A stretch of 19,199 nucleotides of DNA from an uncultured Bartonella sp. (GTDB taxonomy: Bacteria > Pseudomonadota > Alphaproteobacteria > Rhizobiales > Rhizobiaceae), in the NCBI GenBank assembly GCA_946481695.1, contig CAMLON010000030.1, positions 1-19,199 on the forward strand, read 5' to 3'. Of this stretch, positions 9,956-17,416 are shown piece after piece (the stretch's first letter is position 1; every line of letters begins with the position of its first letter). Made by a program: the position numbers and the translations under genes. Under the pieces are notes generated by a model. The model worked only from the letters and a program-made list of their open reading frames with translations, had not been told where the DNA came from and ran no database searches.

Positions 9956-10678
9956 TCAAGCGTTTTTACCGTTGAAATCATAAGCCAACAAATAAAGCTC
10001 GACCGATTCCGCCCGACTTGCCGGAGGCTTGACGTGGTAAATCTTTTTGAAATTCTGCTTCAATATTGTCAGCAATTCATTTTCTGCGCCGCCCTGAAAG
10101 GTTTTAGCAAGAAAATGCCCGCCCGGTTTCAAGACCGATACGGCAAAATCGGCAGCCACTTCGCAAAGATGGATCGTTCTGATATGATCGGTTTGCTTAT
10201 GACCGATTGTTGGCGCAGCCATATCGGAAATTACGAGATCGGGCTTGGCTCCAAGAGCGTCCATTAGTTTTCGAGGCGCATCATCATCAAGAAAATCCAT
10301 TTCCAGCATTGTAACACCCGGCAAAGGATCCATGTGAAGATAATCAATACCAACGACAGACGGATGATCATTTGTAGAGCCGACAATTTTAGCTGCTACC
10401 TGACACCAGCCACCGGGGGCAGCACCAAGATCAATAATCTTCTGTCCTTTTTTTAAGAGATGATAGCGTTCATTGATTTCGATAAGCTTGTAAGCTGCAC
10501 GGGAACGATATCCGTCTATTTTTGATTGATGCACATAAGGATCGTTGAGATGACGCTCAAGCCATCTGCGCGATGACGCCTTGATCGTTCCGGCTTTCTT
10601 TTTTACCCTTGTGTGGAGTTCATGAGTGCCTGCACCACCTCTTCCACCAGCATGTGTTCCTGTTTTTTTTGTTGTCAT
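9956..10678 (-). CDS. rlmE: 23S rRNA (uridine2552-2'-O)-methyltransferase RlmE (FtsJ/RrmJ)
   Basis: 240-aa Rossmann methyltransferase that 2'-O-methylates U2552 in the peptidyl-transferase A loop during 50S assembly. The SAM-binding motif [11 protein letters not shown] is at residues 83-93. The family's K-D-K-E catalytic set is present: Lys64 (in RAAYKL), Asp152 (in SDMAAP), Lys192 (in AKTFQGG) and Glu227 (in VELYLLA), with the D-to-K spacing of 40 and K-to-E spacing of 35 seen in E. coli RrmJ. About 26 extra residues at the N-terminus are Gly/Lys/Arg-rich and probably bind RNA. The ATG overlaps the ppx stop as ATGA, so the two genes are translationally coupled. Confidence 0.96.
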   Translation of the reverse strand: MTTKKTGTHAGGRGGAGTHELHTRVKKKAGTIKASSRRWLERHLNDPYVHQSKIDGYRSRAAYKLIEINERYHLLKKGQKIIDLGAAPGGWCQVAAKIVGSTNDHPSVVGIDYLHMDPLPGVTMLEMDFLDDDAPRKLMDALGAKPDLVISDMAAPTIGHKQTDHIRTIHLCEVAADFAVSVLKPGGHFLAKTFQGGAENELLTILKQNFKKIYHVKPPASRAESVELYLLAYDFNGKNA

Positions 10679-12093
10679 AAACGCTCACTTTCACGATTTC
10701 TTGGCAGACCGAAACGTGCGTTCATATGACGACGTTTTCTCCATGCACCATCGCGTGACATCAATTCCGTCAATATCCCTTCCCGCAAACCACGATCAGC
10801 CACCCTCAAACGTTCCGACGGCCACTCTTCTCTTATAACATCAAGAATGGCGCAGCCGGCAAGCACCAGATCAGCCCTGTCCTGTCCGATACACGGGTTG
10901 GCAATGCGTTCTTCAAGATTCCATGAAAGCAAACGTTTGGTCATGCGTTCGACATCATCATTATTAAGCCAAATTCCGTCAATCAAACGACGGTCATATT
11001 TGGCGAGTTCCAAATGAATGCCGGCGAGCGTTGTGACCGTCCCCGAAGTGCCCAGCAAATGGAAATGCGGACTTTTTGCCAATGCTCCAAGTTTCTTGCG
11101 CCCCTCGAAATGCATCAACAAATGACGGACATAATCCTTCATTTTTTCAAAAACATCGGCCGTCACATTTTCACCGCCAAAACGCTCGGCCAAAGTAATG
11201 ACACCAACGGGTAACGACGTCCATGCAATAATATGTTCGGCAAGCCGTGGAGAGCGTTTTTTCGACCGGTCGATCAATACGATTTCTGACGACCCGCCCC
11301 CTATATCGAAGACAACTATCGCATCGGTATCATCTTCAACCAGTGTGCCACAGCCCGCAACCGCCAGACGTGCTTCTGTCTCGCGATCGATAATTTCAAG
11401 ATCAATACCGGTTTCCCGTGCAGCCCGTTCAATAAAATGTTGACCGTTTTCGGCAGATCGGCAAGCTTCTGTTGCAATAAGCCGGCACCGTTTGATCTTC
11501 CTTTGATCAAGTTTTAGACGACAAACCTTGAGAGCCTCGATTGCCCGCTCCATCGCATTTTCGTTCAGACGCCCCGTACGCCCCAATCCTTCCCCCAGAC
11601 GCACAATGCGCGAAAATGCATCGACAACGTGAAAATGACCTGGTTTAGTCGGCGCGGCTATCAACAAACGGCAATTATTTGTTCCCAAATCAAGTGCTGC
11701 ATAAAGTGGCACTTTTTTCCAATAACCATGAATTGGATGTCCATGCCTTTTGAACTCGTCCGTGGAGCTTTGCTTTTCAACACTTTTTGGCCTCGTTCTG
11801 TTATCGTCGGAAATTGCCAAAACCGGCGTTGTACGTGAGCGTTTTTTATTGCAACGGGATTTTCCAGGTCCAGCAGCTGCAGTCTGTTCGCCAGACGCGC
11901 GCAACTTCCCGTTCTGGCGCCTTTTGGCGCGCTTTTTCCTGAATGGGGGAACAGCTAAAGACCCTGTTAAAGGCGGTTCTCCGCCGCCATTTTCATGCCT
12001 TTCCAAGCGTTCATGCACACCTTTTGCATCATTTCCGCCCGGCTTCCCCCGCTCCGACCCTTCCGGATTGTCGATCAACGGAGTCATCATCAT
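10675..12093 (-). CDS. ppx: Ppx/GppA family phosphatase with long basic N-terminal extension
   Basis: 472-aa ASKHA-fold protein of the exopolyphosphatase / (p)ppGpp 5'-phosphohydrolase family. The domain begins near residue 130 with [16 protein letters not shown] (phosphate 1 loop); ETEAR (238-242) is the catalytic-glutamate region, [15 protein letters not shown] (261-275) phosphate 2, [12 protein letters not shown] the second half, and [10 protein letters not shown] the C-terminal motif. The C-terminal HD-type domain of long Ppx proteins is absent. Substrate (polyphosphate or pppGpp) cannot be told from sequence. The first ~125 residues are Lys/Arg/Gly/Pro-rich, with no predicted fold. A strong AAGGAAAG precedes three consecutive ATG codons at 12085-12093; spacing favours the second or third. 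It is the first gene of a two-gene unit with rlmE. Confidence 0.92.
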   Translation of the reverse strand: MMMTPLIDNPEGSERGKPGGNDAKGVHERLERHENGGGEPPLTGSLAVPPFRKKRAKRRQNGKLRASGEQTAAAGPGKSRCNKKRSRTTPVLAISDDNRTRPKSVEKQSSTDEFKRHGHPIHGYWKKVPLYAALDLGTNNCRLLIAAPTKPGHFHVVDAFSRIVRLGEGLGRTGRLNENAMERAIEALKVCRLKLDQRKIKRCRLIATEACRSAENGQHFIERAARETGIDLEIIDRETEARLAVAGCGTLVEDDTDAIVVFDIGGGSSEIVLIDRSKKRSPRLAEHIIAWTSLPVGVITLAERFGGENVTADVFEKMKDYVRHLLMHFEGRKKLGALAKSPHFHLLGTSGTVTTLAGIHLELAKYDRRLIDGIWLNNDDVERMTKRLLSWNLEERIANPCIGQDRADLVLAGCAILDVIREEWPSERLRVADRGLREGILTELMSRDGAWRKRRHMNARFGLPRNRESERL

Positions 12094-12412
12094 CTTTCCT
12101 TAAAAGCGCCATGGGGACATTTCCTCACAATGGACACTTCATTACCTATCGTTGTTTCTAATGTAACAGCGTTGACGGTTTTTACCAATAGCTGGAACCA
12201 AGCTTCTTCATTTTTTTGAAAAAAGCTTAAAAGTTAAAACGAAATCTTATCGAACGTTGAGCCGGAAATGGGACGCAACAGCCGAAATTTTTTGTCGGGA
12301 ATTCAGCCAACAGATTGAACGCACCATGACAGGATTATTTTCTCAAGTTTAGGCTTGTATATTGAAATGGATATGCTAAAAGCCATGCTGTTCTCGCAAA
12401 AAGCAGAAATGC
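12094..12412. other. Divergent intergenic region between ppx (-) and tRNA-Gln (+)
   Basis: 319 nt without a gene. A weak minus-strand promoter candidate for ppx is TTGGTA (12183-12188) and TACATT (12160-12165), 17 bp apart. An imperfect hairpin with AAGCTT arms lies at 12200-12228 around a T7 loop. No convincing promoter for the tRNA was identified. The short plus-strand reading frames here lack ribosome-binding sites. Confidence 0.5.
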
Positions 12413-12486
12413 TGGGGAATAGTTTAACGGTAGAACTGCGGACTCTGACTCCGTCAGTCCTGGTTCGAATCCAGGTTCCCCAGCCA
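12413..12486 (+). tRNA. tRNA-Gln (anticodon CTG), 3' CCA encoded
   Basis: The acceptor stem TGGGGAA (12413-12419) pairs with TTCCCCA (12476-12482). The D-loop carries the AACGGTAG segment, the anticodon stem GCGGA/TCCGT closes the loop CTCTGAC, and the anticodon CTG is at 12445-12447, reading CAG (Gln). The T arm is CTGGT-TCGAATC-CAGG. The discriminator base is G12483 and the CCA end is encoded at 12484-12486. The U-start, weakly closed acceptor helix is typical of bacterial tRNA-Gln. Confidence 0.96.
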
Positions 12487-13375
12487 ATATATTTCCTTGA
12501 AAAGATTATGTAATTTACTTTCCGATTTTTGTAGCGAAAAATGTAAACACTTTTTTTAGCGTGGGGTAGACAATTTCTTATGTCGTTCATTCACCTCTCG
12601 TTCGAATTGTCGAACTACTTTACTAGCCTTTTTTGATCGGTTTGCGCGATTCGAATAGTGCTGAGCCATTGCCAAAGTTTTTCACCGTATGGCATCCAAC
12701 ATATCCTATTTCCATTCCAGTGCACTAGCGTACCGCTTCAATCCCACCTAAGCCTTTTTATTATGATTTTAAAAAATCCGATGCTTGCTTGATTTGCATC
12801 AAACTCATAGAGCCAAGTCTTAAATATCAAGACCGAATTCAAAGTCTTTAACAGCGTAAAAAGCGGTTGTTGACCTCGGTTTTTTTCCCGCAAATTCCGG
12901 CAGATTTTTATCACTTTAATTGAAATAAATTTTTAACCGGCCGCTTCCATACATCGGAAATTTTATGGTTGTAACATGTGGTTTCACATAGCCAACTCAT
13001 CTTTCAGTGGCAAAGAGCAGCACTTTCCTTGCTGTTTTTGATCTTCTGAACATCCGATATTTTGTATTTCAAACTTTATAAGCGGGCTTGTAACATTCAG
13101 TATTCGCTGCGTGAACTTTGCAATGAAGGCTTGATCAGGGATTTTTTCTCCCTAAAAGTTGAGAAAGCTCCAAGACAATGTCAGTAAACCCAGTTACACG
13201 AAATTAGCCATCTGTTTTTCTCAATCGAAACCCCCATCATTTTTATTTAACGGGGTGAATTGTCGCAGTTAAAAACTGCATCATTTACAGGAACAATAAA
13301 AAAATGATCTAGTCTTGCAGACTATCAGGTTGAAACACACATTTAATCAGAAGAACGAACACAGGAATTTTAAAA
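12487..13375. other. Long gene-free interval downstream of tRNA-Gln
   Basis: About 890 nt in which neither strand holds a reading frame I can support. It contains a 6-bp inverted repeat GTTCGA-ATTG-TCGAAC (12600-12615), a perfect Fnr/FixK-type box (12789-12802), a T7 run at 12880-12886, an AGGGA/TCCCT hairpin at 13137-13153 and a GCAGTT-AAA-AACTGC hairpin at 13265-13279. No repeat of the tRNA 3' end is visible, so an integration scar is not supported. It may hold a small RNA or a long leader for the 83-aa gene. Confidence 0.6.
12789..12802. promoter_or_regulatory. Perfect Fnr/FixK-type box with a class II -10 element
   Basis: TTGATTTGCATCAA matches the TTGAT-N4-ATCAA consensus of the Fnr/FixK/Anr group exactly. 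In class II promoters the box centre is at -41.5, placing the -10 hexamer 29.5 bp from the centre. On the plus strand TATCAA (12825-12830) sits exactly there, predicting a start near 12837. On the minus strand CATAAT (12760-12765) is 30.5 bp away. The transcript controlled is unknown. Confidence 0.55.
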
Positions 13376-13627
13376 ATGTCTGATGACGATAAAAATAAAC
13401 ATGTAAAAATAGTCGATGTCGAAAAACTCGACGAACAGGACGATGATAAGAATGGTCCCGTCGATACCGTCGACATTTTTGATGATGTTACAGGCGACGA
13501 TGATGGTAAATTCCGTCCACGCAACAAGAAAGCAGAAGATATAGAAAATCCGTTGAGTGACGAGGATAGAGATGTCGTGGGAGAAAATCTTTTTACCAGC
13601 GAGCCGGACGAAGATGAGCCGGAATGA
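13376..13627 (+). CDS. Small, very acidic protein of unknown function
   Basis: 83 aa, not recognised. About one third of the residues are Asp or Glu, with clusters such as SDDDK near the start, EQDDDKNG, GDDDG and the tail EPDEDEPE. There is no Cys, Trp or Tyr, no signal peptide and no membrane segment; it is probably intrinsically disordered. The ATG at 13376 has AGGA nine bases upstream (13363-13366), and a good terminator follows at 13681-13704, so expression as a single gene is likely. Such composition could suit a nucleic-acid-mimic, chaperone-like or metal/cation-binding role, but nothing in the sequence decides. The antisense frame over it is a shadow of the Asp codons. Confidence 0.65.
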   Translation: MSDDDKNKHVKIVDVEKLDEQDDDKNGPVDTVDIFDDVTGDDDGKFRPRNKKAEDIENPLSDEDRDVVGENLFTSEPDEDEPE

Positions 13628-13680
13628 CCGGCTTCCATTTTAAACCGTAGATTTGGCCCGCATATTTTAGTTATTTGACG

Positions 13681-13704
13681 GGAGGTTGCTTTTAACCTCC
13701 TTTT
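13681..13704 (+). terminator. Rho-independent terminator after the acidic 83-aa gene
   Basis: GGAGGTT (13681-13687) pairs with AACCTCC (13694-13700) around a GCTTTT loop and is followed by TTTTAT. It is oriented for plus-strand transcription. A second GC-rich hairpin, AGCCGG/CCGGCT (13617-13633), spans the stop codon but lacks a T-tract. Confidence 0.8.
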
Positions 13705-14026
13705 ATCCTTGTTTAACGACTTGTTCTTCTCTCAATGTCGTCTGTCTGGACGTGAGTTGTTAAATCGGCCCTGAACGCGATTGAATATATGAGTAGGCCG
13801 AAGTGCCCGTGCACTGACGTAATAGGACATTTTTCTCAATAACATTGATTATCTGTTCTTTGCTCAAAATCTGCTTGACGATTTCTCCATGTTCCAGAAC
13901 ACAGAGATCAGGGAACAATATTTTTTTGATTTTTCGAAAAGCAAAGAAAATATTTTACTTTGGCTGGAAAAACAGATTTCGCGGTAAATCGGGGAAAAAT
14001 AAATACAGGTTTTATGATCTATAGTT
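13705..14026. other. Intergenic region between the acidic gene and phnN
   Basis: 322 nt with no supportable gene. It carries small inverted repeats only: AGTGC-CCGT-GCACT (13802-13815) and TGTTC-CA-GAACA (13890-13901). No clear terminator for phnN was found on the minus strand. Confidence 0.5.
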
Positions 14027-14677
14027 TTAATGCTTGTCTGCAGTCATGCGGGAATTTTGTCCAGCCAATTTTTCCAGAATTGCCAATAATTTGCCGACCG
14101 CAATTTTCACATCACCCGAATTATCTATGTAGCAATGTTCAGCCCCGTCGGGCAATTGGATTGGAACATTTGCACGTTCCAGCCTTTCGGCAATGTCTGA
14201 TTTACTTTCTCTTTTACGATTGATGAGTCGTTCTTTCAGTATTTTCGCCGGAGCATTGATTTCAACGACAAAAACATGGTCGAATAGTTTTTTTGCCATT
14301 CCAAGACTAGTTCGCGAGATATTGGCAATTACAATTTTCCCTTGTTTTACGTCATTTTCTATATCTGCGGGAAGGCCATAATAAATTCCATGCGCAAACC
14401 AATGCATAGAGAATGCGCCCTGATCCAGAAGTTTCAGGAACTTTGCCACTGATACTTCTATATTGTCTTCGTTACCTAATTTTTTCGAATTTTCATCTTG
14501 TCGATTTTGTCGCGAGATACCGGATTGTCGCGTAATTATGCGCCGGGTAAATAAAAAGTCCTCGTTATTTGCCAGAACCTCATGAACAGCATTAATGACC
14601 GTGTCTTTTCCTGCCCCACTTGGTCCAACAATTGCAACGAACCAACCAACATTTTTCATCATAGACCAAATGTCCAT
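14027..14677 (-). CDS. phnN: Ribose 1,5-bisphosphate phosphokinase PhnN-like
   Basis: 216 aa if it starts at the ATG 14675-14677; in-frame ATGs at 14660-14662 and 14657-14659 give the more usual short N-terminus (MKNVGWFVAIVG), and none has a good ribosome-binding site. Walker A is GPSGAGKD at residues 18-25, in a P-loop kinase related to guanylate kinase. TRRIITR, WFAHGIYYGLP and the Arg-rich ERLINRKRES region match PhnN. The enzyme makes PRPP from ribose 1,5-bisphosphate, usually in phosphonate breakdown, but no C-P lyase gene is nearby. A charged, Gln/Asn/Lys-rich stretch at about 51-73 replaces the usual short segment after the ITR motif. A PhnN-like role in PRPP salvage is inferred; a nucleotide-kinase relative is the alternative. 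Confidence 0.82.
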   Translation of the reverse strand: MDIWSMMKNVGWFVAIVGPSGAGKDTVINAVHEVLANNEDFLFTRRIITRQSGISRQNRQDENSKKLGNEDNIEVSVAKFLKLLDQGAFSMHWFAHGIYYGLPADIENDVKQGKIVIANISRTSLGMAKKLFDHVFVVEINAPAKILKERLINRKRESKSDIAERLERANVPIQLPDGAEHCYIDNSGDVKIAVGKLLAILEKLAGQNSRMTADKH

Positions 14678-14682
14678 ATCAA

Positions 14683-14698
14683 GGAGACATTTGTCTCC
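14683..14698. promoter_or_regulatory. 7-bp-arm inverted repeat just upstream of phnN
   Basis: GGAGACA (14683-14689) and TGTCTCC (14692-14698) are separated by two bases, 5 nt upstream of the longest phnN start. The symmetry and position suit a repressor operator or a hairpin in the phnN leader. No known regulator consensus was recognised. Confidence 0.45.
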
Positions 14699-14797
14699 CG
14701 AATTCCTTCAATGGAAAGAACTCCTATTACTTTACAACTGTAGAGGAATAATTGCCATGTCATTTGGCAAAAACGCAAGCTCTGTAACGAGCAAAAA

Positions 14798-14818
14798 TTA
14801 TCGATGCCCCATCGATAA
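14798..14818. repeat. 9-bp-stem hairpin in the phnN-purU intergenic region
   Basis: TTATCGATG (14798-14806) pairs perfectly with CATCGATAA (14810-14818) around a CCC loop. Read leftward, a TTTTT run follows the stem, so on the minus strand it resembles an intrinsic terminator. It lies between the two divergent genes, about 100 nt before purU, where an operator is also possible. Confidence 0.55.
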
Positions 14819-14914
14819 CCTAACAATAATATTATATTCATATTTCTTATTTAAAAACAGATAATAACCGGAAGTCACACGGTATGAATAATAATTGATT
14901 GGCCAATAGGACAC

Positions 14915-15814
14915 ATGATACAAATGACAATGTCACGTTTTGTTTTAACTGTCGTTTGTCCCGCAAGAAGGGGCATCGTTGCCGCTATATCGACATTTTT
15001 GGCAAAAAATACATGTAACATTGTCAACAGTTCGCAATTTGATGATGCACTGTCGAAAAAATTCTTTTGTCGCATCGGTTTTGACAGTGAAGGCGGGAAA
15101 GATATGCACGAGCTCGAAAAGGCATTTGAGCCGATTGCTCGTGAATTCTCCATGAACGTTAACTTTTTTGATACACAAGACCGCATGAAAGTTGTGATCA
15201 TGGTATCAAAATTTGGTCATTGCCTGAACGATCTCATTTATCGCTGGAGAATAGGTGCACTGCCGATTGATATAACGGGTGTTATCTCCAATCATCTTGA
15301 TTATCAAAAACTCGTTGTCAATAACGACCTCCCCTTTTACCATATTCCGGTCAATAAAGACCGCAAGCAGGAAGCCGAAGACCGTTTGTTCGAAATCATT
15401 TCCGGAACCGGAACGGAGCTCGTTGTTCTTGCCCGCTATATGCAAATTTTGTCGGATCGGCTTTGCAAAGAAATGTCGGGAAAAATTATCAATATCCATC
15501 ACTCATTCCTGCCAAGCTTCAAAGGGGCAAACCCGTATAAGCAAGCTTTTCAACGCGGTGTCAAAATTATCGGTGCCACCGCCCATTATGTGACAGCCGA
15601 TCTTGATGAGGGACCAATTATTGAACAGGATGTTGTGCGTGTAACTCATGCACAAAACGCAGATGATTACGTTGCACTGGGGCGGGATGTCGAGGCGCAA
15701 GTTTTAGCACGCGCCATTCACGCTCATATCCATCATCGCGTTTTTATTAACGATAACCGCACGGTTGTCTTCCCCGCAACACCCGGGAGCTACGCTTCGG
15801 AGCGCATGGGATAA
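14915..15814 (+). CDS. purU: Formyltetrahydrofolate deformylase PurU
   Basis: 299-aa enzyme that hydrolyses 10-formyl-THF to THF and formate, balancing one-carbon pools and supplying formate. An N-terminal ACT domain spans about residues 8-90 (VLTVVCPARRGIVAAIS); the formyltransferase-like domain follows from about 92. Catalytic residues comparable to PurN are present: Asn193 and His195 in NIHHSFLPSF, and Asp231 in TADLDEGPII, with His224 before it. FYHIPVNKDRKQEAE and ELVVLARYMQILS are typical of PurU. AGGA lies five bases before the ATG. It is divergent from phnN. A small GTTGTT-TTC-AACAAC hairpin at 15842-15856 lacks a T-run and is at best a weak terminator. Confidence 0.96.
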   Translation: MIQMTMSRFVLTVVCPARRGIVAAISTFLAKNTCNIVNSSQFDDALSKKFFCRIGFDSEGGKDMHELEKAFEPIAREFSMNVNFFDTQDRMKVVIMVSKFGHCLNDLIYRWRIGALPIDITGVISNHLDYQKLVVNNDLPFYHIPVNKDRKQEAEDRLFEIISGTGTELVVLARYMQILSDRLCKEMSGKIINIHHSFLPSFKGANPYKQAFQRGVKIIGATAHYVTADLDEGPIIEQDVVRVTHAQNADDYVALGRDVEAQVLARAIHAHIHHRVFINDNRTVVFPATPGSYASERMG

Positions 15815-16235
15815 TCAATTTAGCACAGCATCATGTAAATAGTTGTTTTCAACAACGCCAATTTTATATGAACGACAGCTTAAAGTTGCTGCTTTATTGC
15901 TTATTAGAAGCCAAACGGCTAAGAAACCTTGACATTGGTGACATATAAAACAATTGAAAGTCGAGTTGAACTTCAACCTGGCAATTGATATATTGTTGTT
16001 CCGATTAGATTACGCTTTTGATGAACGTCTTTGTTATTTCAAAGTTAAAATAGGATTCTCGTTATACCAAGGGCGTTGGATTCTTTTATTTCCTGTTGAT
16101 ATTTGAAAATCATCAAGAATTCTTGCTTTCTTCTAAAAAAAAGAATATTATGCCAACTAGGCTTATGAGGAGCTTGAAACAGAACAAGAAAAATCATGAA
16201 GATTGGAGCTTGTTGATAGTTTTTGGAGAGTAATT
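15815..16235. other. A/T-rich upstream region of the 243-aa gene
   Basis: 421 nt without a supportable gene. It contains GTTGAA-C-TTCAAC (15965-15977), a 13-bp palindrome bracketed by two CAATTG hexamers (15951-15956 and 15982-15987), and a bulged hairpin with TTGAT/ATCAA arms at 16096-16116. A loose promoter candidate is TTCAAA followed 18 bp later by TTATAC near 16039-16068. Confidence 0.45.
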
Positions 16236-16967
16236 ATGCAACCGGTTGATGCTACATCAGGCACCCGTTCGTTGACGACCGTGCAAGTAGCGGTGCCATC
16301 AACGCAGACGGCTCGGACCGACTCGGTTGTGGAACAAATTCCTATTGTTGAACCGCGGCCGCATTATCCGATTTCTGCGAGTGTCGCTGAGATAATGGCT
16401 CACATTACAGAGCTTATAAAGGAACAACAAACAGCATCTCAAGAAGCTTTACATCAGAAAAATCTTGATGAAGCTCGCGCCGAAATGGAGAAGCTTTTTG
16501 AAGCTGTTCAAGGCCAATCCGGTAATGGCTTGGATGGCAAGAAAACGGATGACAGTACAACACGCTTGGATGTTGATGGTGTGACGAAGGTTGATGATCA
16601 GAAAGCCAAGGTTCCTGAAGCTGGCGATAATAAAGTTACGCCGGAAGTTAAATCAGCTAATGATGCCAATGCTGACGGAACAAGCGATCAGGGATCTAGC
16701 GGCATTCAGGCAAAAGATGATTTTTCGCTAAGTGGTGGAAAGGTTGGCTCGAAAGGTAAAACCCATCTGCCGCATATATCCTTTGATGATAAAAGCGCAG
16801 ATAAAAAGGCTACCGGTTTGAAAGCGGATGGATCCCAGAATCCAACCTCAATGGTTCAAGCGGATAGTGATACAAATCTTTCAACTGCTAATTCCGGAAG
16901 CTTCAAACTTGACACACAAGTTAGCGTGAACGGGATAAATCCCGATACGATCAAAGAAAATATCTAA
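16236..16967 (+). CDS. Hydrophilic 243-aa protein of unknown function
   Basis: Not recognised. The ATG at 16236 is chosen because GGAG (16225-16228) lies seven bases upstream; the frame is open 11 codons further but only from a TTG. There is no signal peptide or membrane segment. Residues 1-45 are Ser/Thr/Val-rich with a Pro segment (VEPRPHYP). Residues of about 47-93 (SVAEIMAHITELIKEQQ, then NLDEARAEMEKLFEAV) are predicted helical or coiled coil. From about 95 to the end it is low-complexity, rich in Asp, Lys, Ser, Gly and Asn, and probably disordered. A strong terminator follows. It lies next to fliQ in the opposite orientation; a flagellar accessory role (disordered like FliK) or a secreted protein are both only guesses. 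Confidence 0.75.
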   Translation: MQPVDATSGTRSLTTVQVAVPSTQTARTDSVVEQIPIVEPRPHYPISASVAEIMAHITELIKEQQTASQEALHQKNLDEARAEMEKLFEAVQGQSGNGLDGKKTDDSTTRLDVDGVTKVDDQKAKVPEAGDNKVTPEVKSANDANADGTSDQGSSGIQAKDDFSLSGGKVGSKGKTHLPHISFDDKSADKKATGLKADGSQNPTSMVQADSDTNLSTANSGSFKLDTQVSVNGINPDTIKENI

Positions 16968-16999
16968 TCCTGTAAAGCTCCGAAATTTAAAAATGCTGA

Positions 17000-17035
17000 A
17001 TGGAAATGGCTATTAATAGCTGTTTCCATTTTTTT
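17000..17035 (+). terminator. Strong rho-independent terminator after the 243-aa gene
   Basis: ATGGAAATGGCTAT (17000-17013) pairs with ATAGCTGTTTCCAT (17016-17029), with two wobble pairs, followed by a run of T to 17035. It lies 32 nt past the stop codon. Confidence 0.88.
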
Positions 17036-17287
17036 ATGGCATTTAAATACCCATTCAGTGTTTTAATTGAGAGACATTATAAAGGACATAAGAGTTTTGC
17101 TGTTGCAGTTCTCAAACGTCGCAAAACTATCAAAAATTTTGTAAACACACCGGAGATGCATTTTTCCGGAACCTTCTATTATCTCGAACAAAATAAAATA
17201 TATGAACGACCCCTGTATCTTTGCAGCGAAAATAACTTTATTAAATATTGCTACGTTCTGAACGGGAAAGCATTACCTGATATATAA
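17036..17287 (+). CDS. Doubtful short frame (83 aa), possible gene remnant
   Basis: An open frame extends from ATG 17000 to TAA at 17285-17287, but its first ATG is the first arm of the preceding terminator. The next usable ATG, at 17036, directly follows the U-tract and has no ribosome-binding site. The product is Lys/Tyr/Phe-rich (KYPFSVLIERHYKGHKSF, FSGTFYYLEQNKIYERPLYL) and matches no family I know. It is not a shadow of another gene. It may be a decayed gene, a frame read from an unseen promoter, or chance. Confidence 0.22.
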   Translation: MAFKYPFSVLIERHYKGHKSFAVAVLKRRKTIKNFVNTPEMHFSGTFYYLEQNKIYERPLYLCSENNFIKYCYVLNGKALPDI

Positions 17288-17416
17288 TCGGGAAACGTAT
17301 AAGACTGATCCGAGTTCAGAAAAGTCCTATTAAAGGCAGTACCTTATCACTTCGTTCAACGTCCCAAAAAGTGCTGCCGCGTTATTATTTATTTTATATT
17401 TGCAAAAACTGCGAGA

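Noticed and set aside
11750..12219. Overlapping plus-strand frames antisense to the ppx N-terminus
   Set aside because: They lack ribosome-binding sites and arise from the low-complexity, GC-rich codons of the ppx extension.
12303..12590. Minus-strand frame across tRNA-Gln containing a WIRTRTDGVRVRSS-type segment
   Set aside because: This peptide is the usual antisense translation of a tRNA gene, not a protein gene.
12584..12603. Possible alphaproteobacterial LexA box (GTTC-N7-GTTC)
   Set aside because: Two GTTC words are present, but the spacing is 12 bases rather than 7.
12413..12660. Integrative-element attachment site at the tRNA-Gln 3' end
   Set aside because: No direct repeat of the tRNA end is visible downstream and no integrase gene is present; nearby TTCGAAT words are too short.
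13309..13638. Minus-strand Ser-rich 109-codon frame over the acidic gene
   Set aside because: Its Ser/Phe-rich composition is the mirror of Asp/Glu codons on the plus strand; the plus-strand frame has the ribosome-binding site and terminator.
15929..15949. Promoter with perfect TTGACA and TATAAA upstream of the 243-aa gene
   Set aside because: The hexamers are only 9 bp apart, too close for a sigma-70-type promoter.
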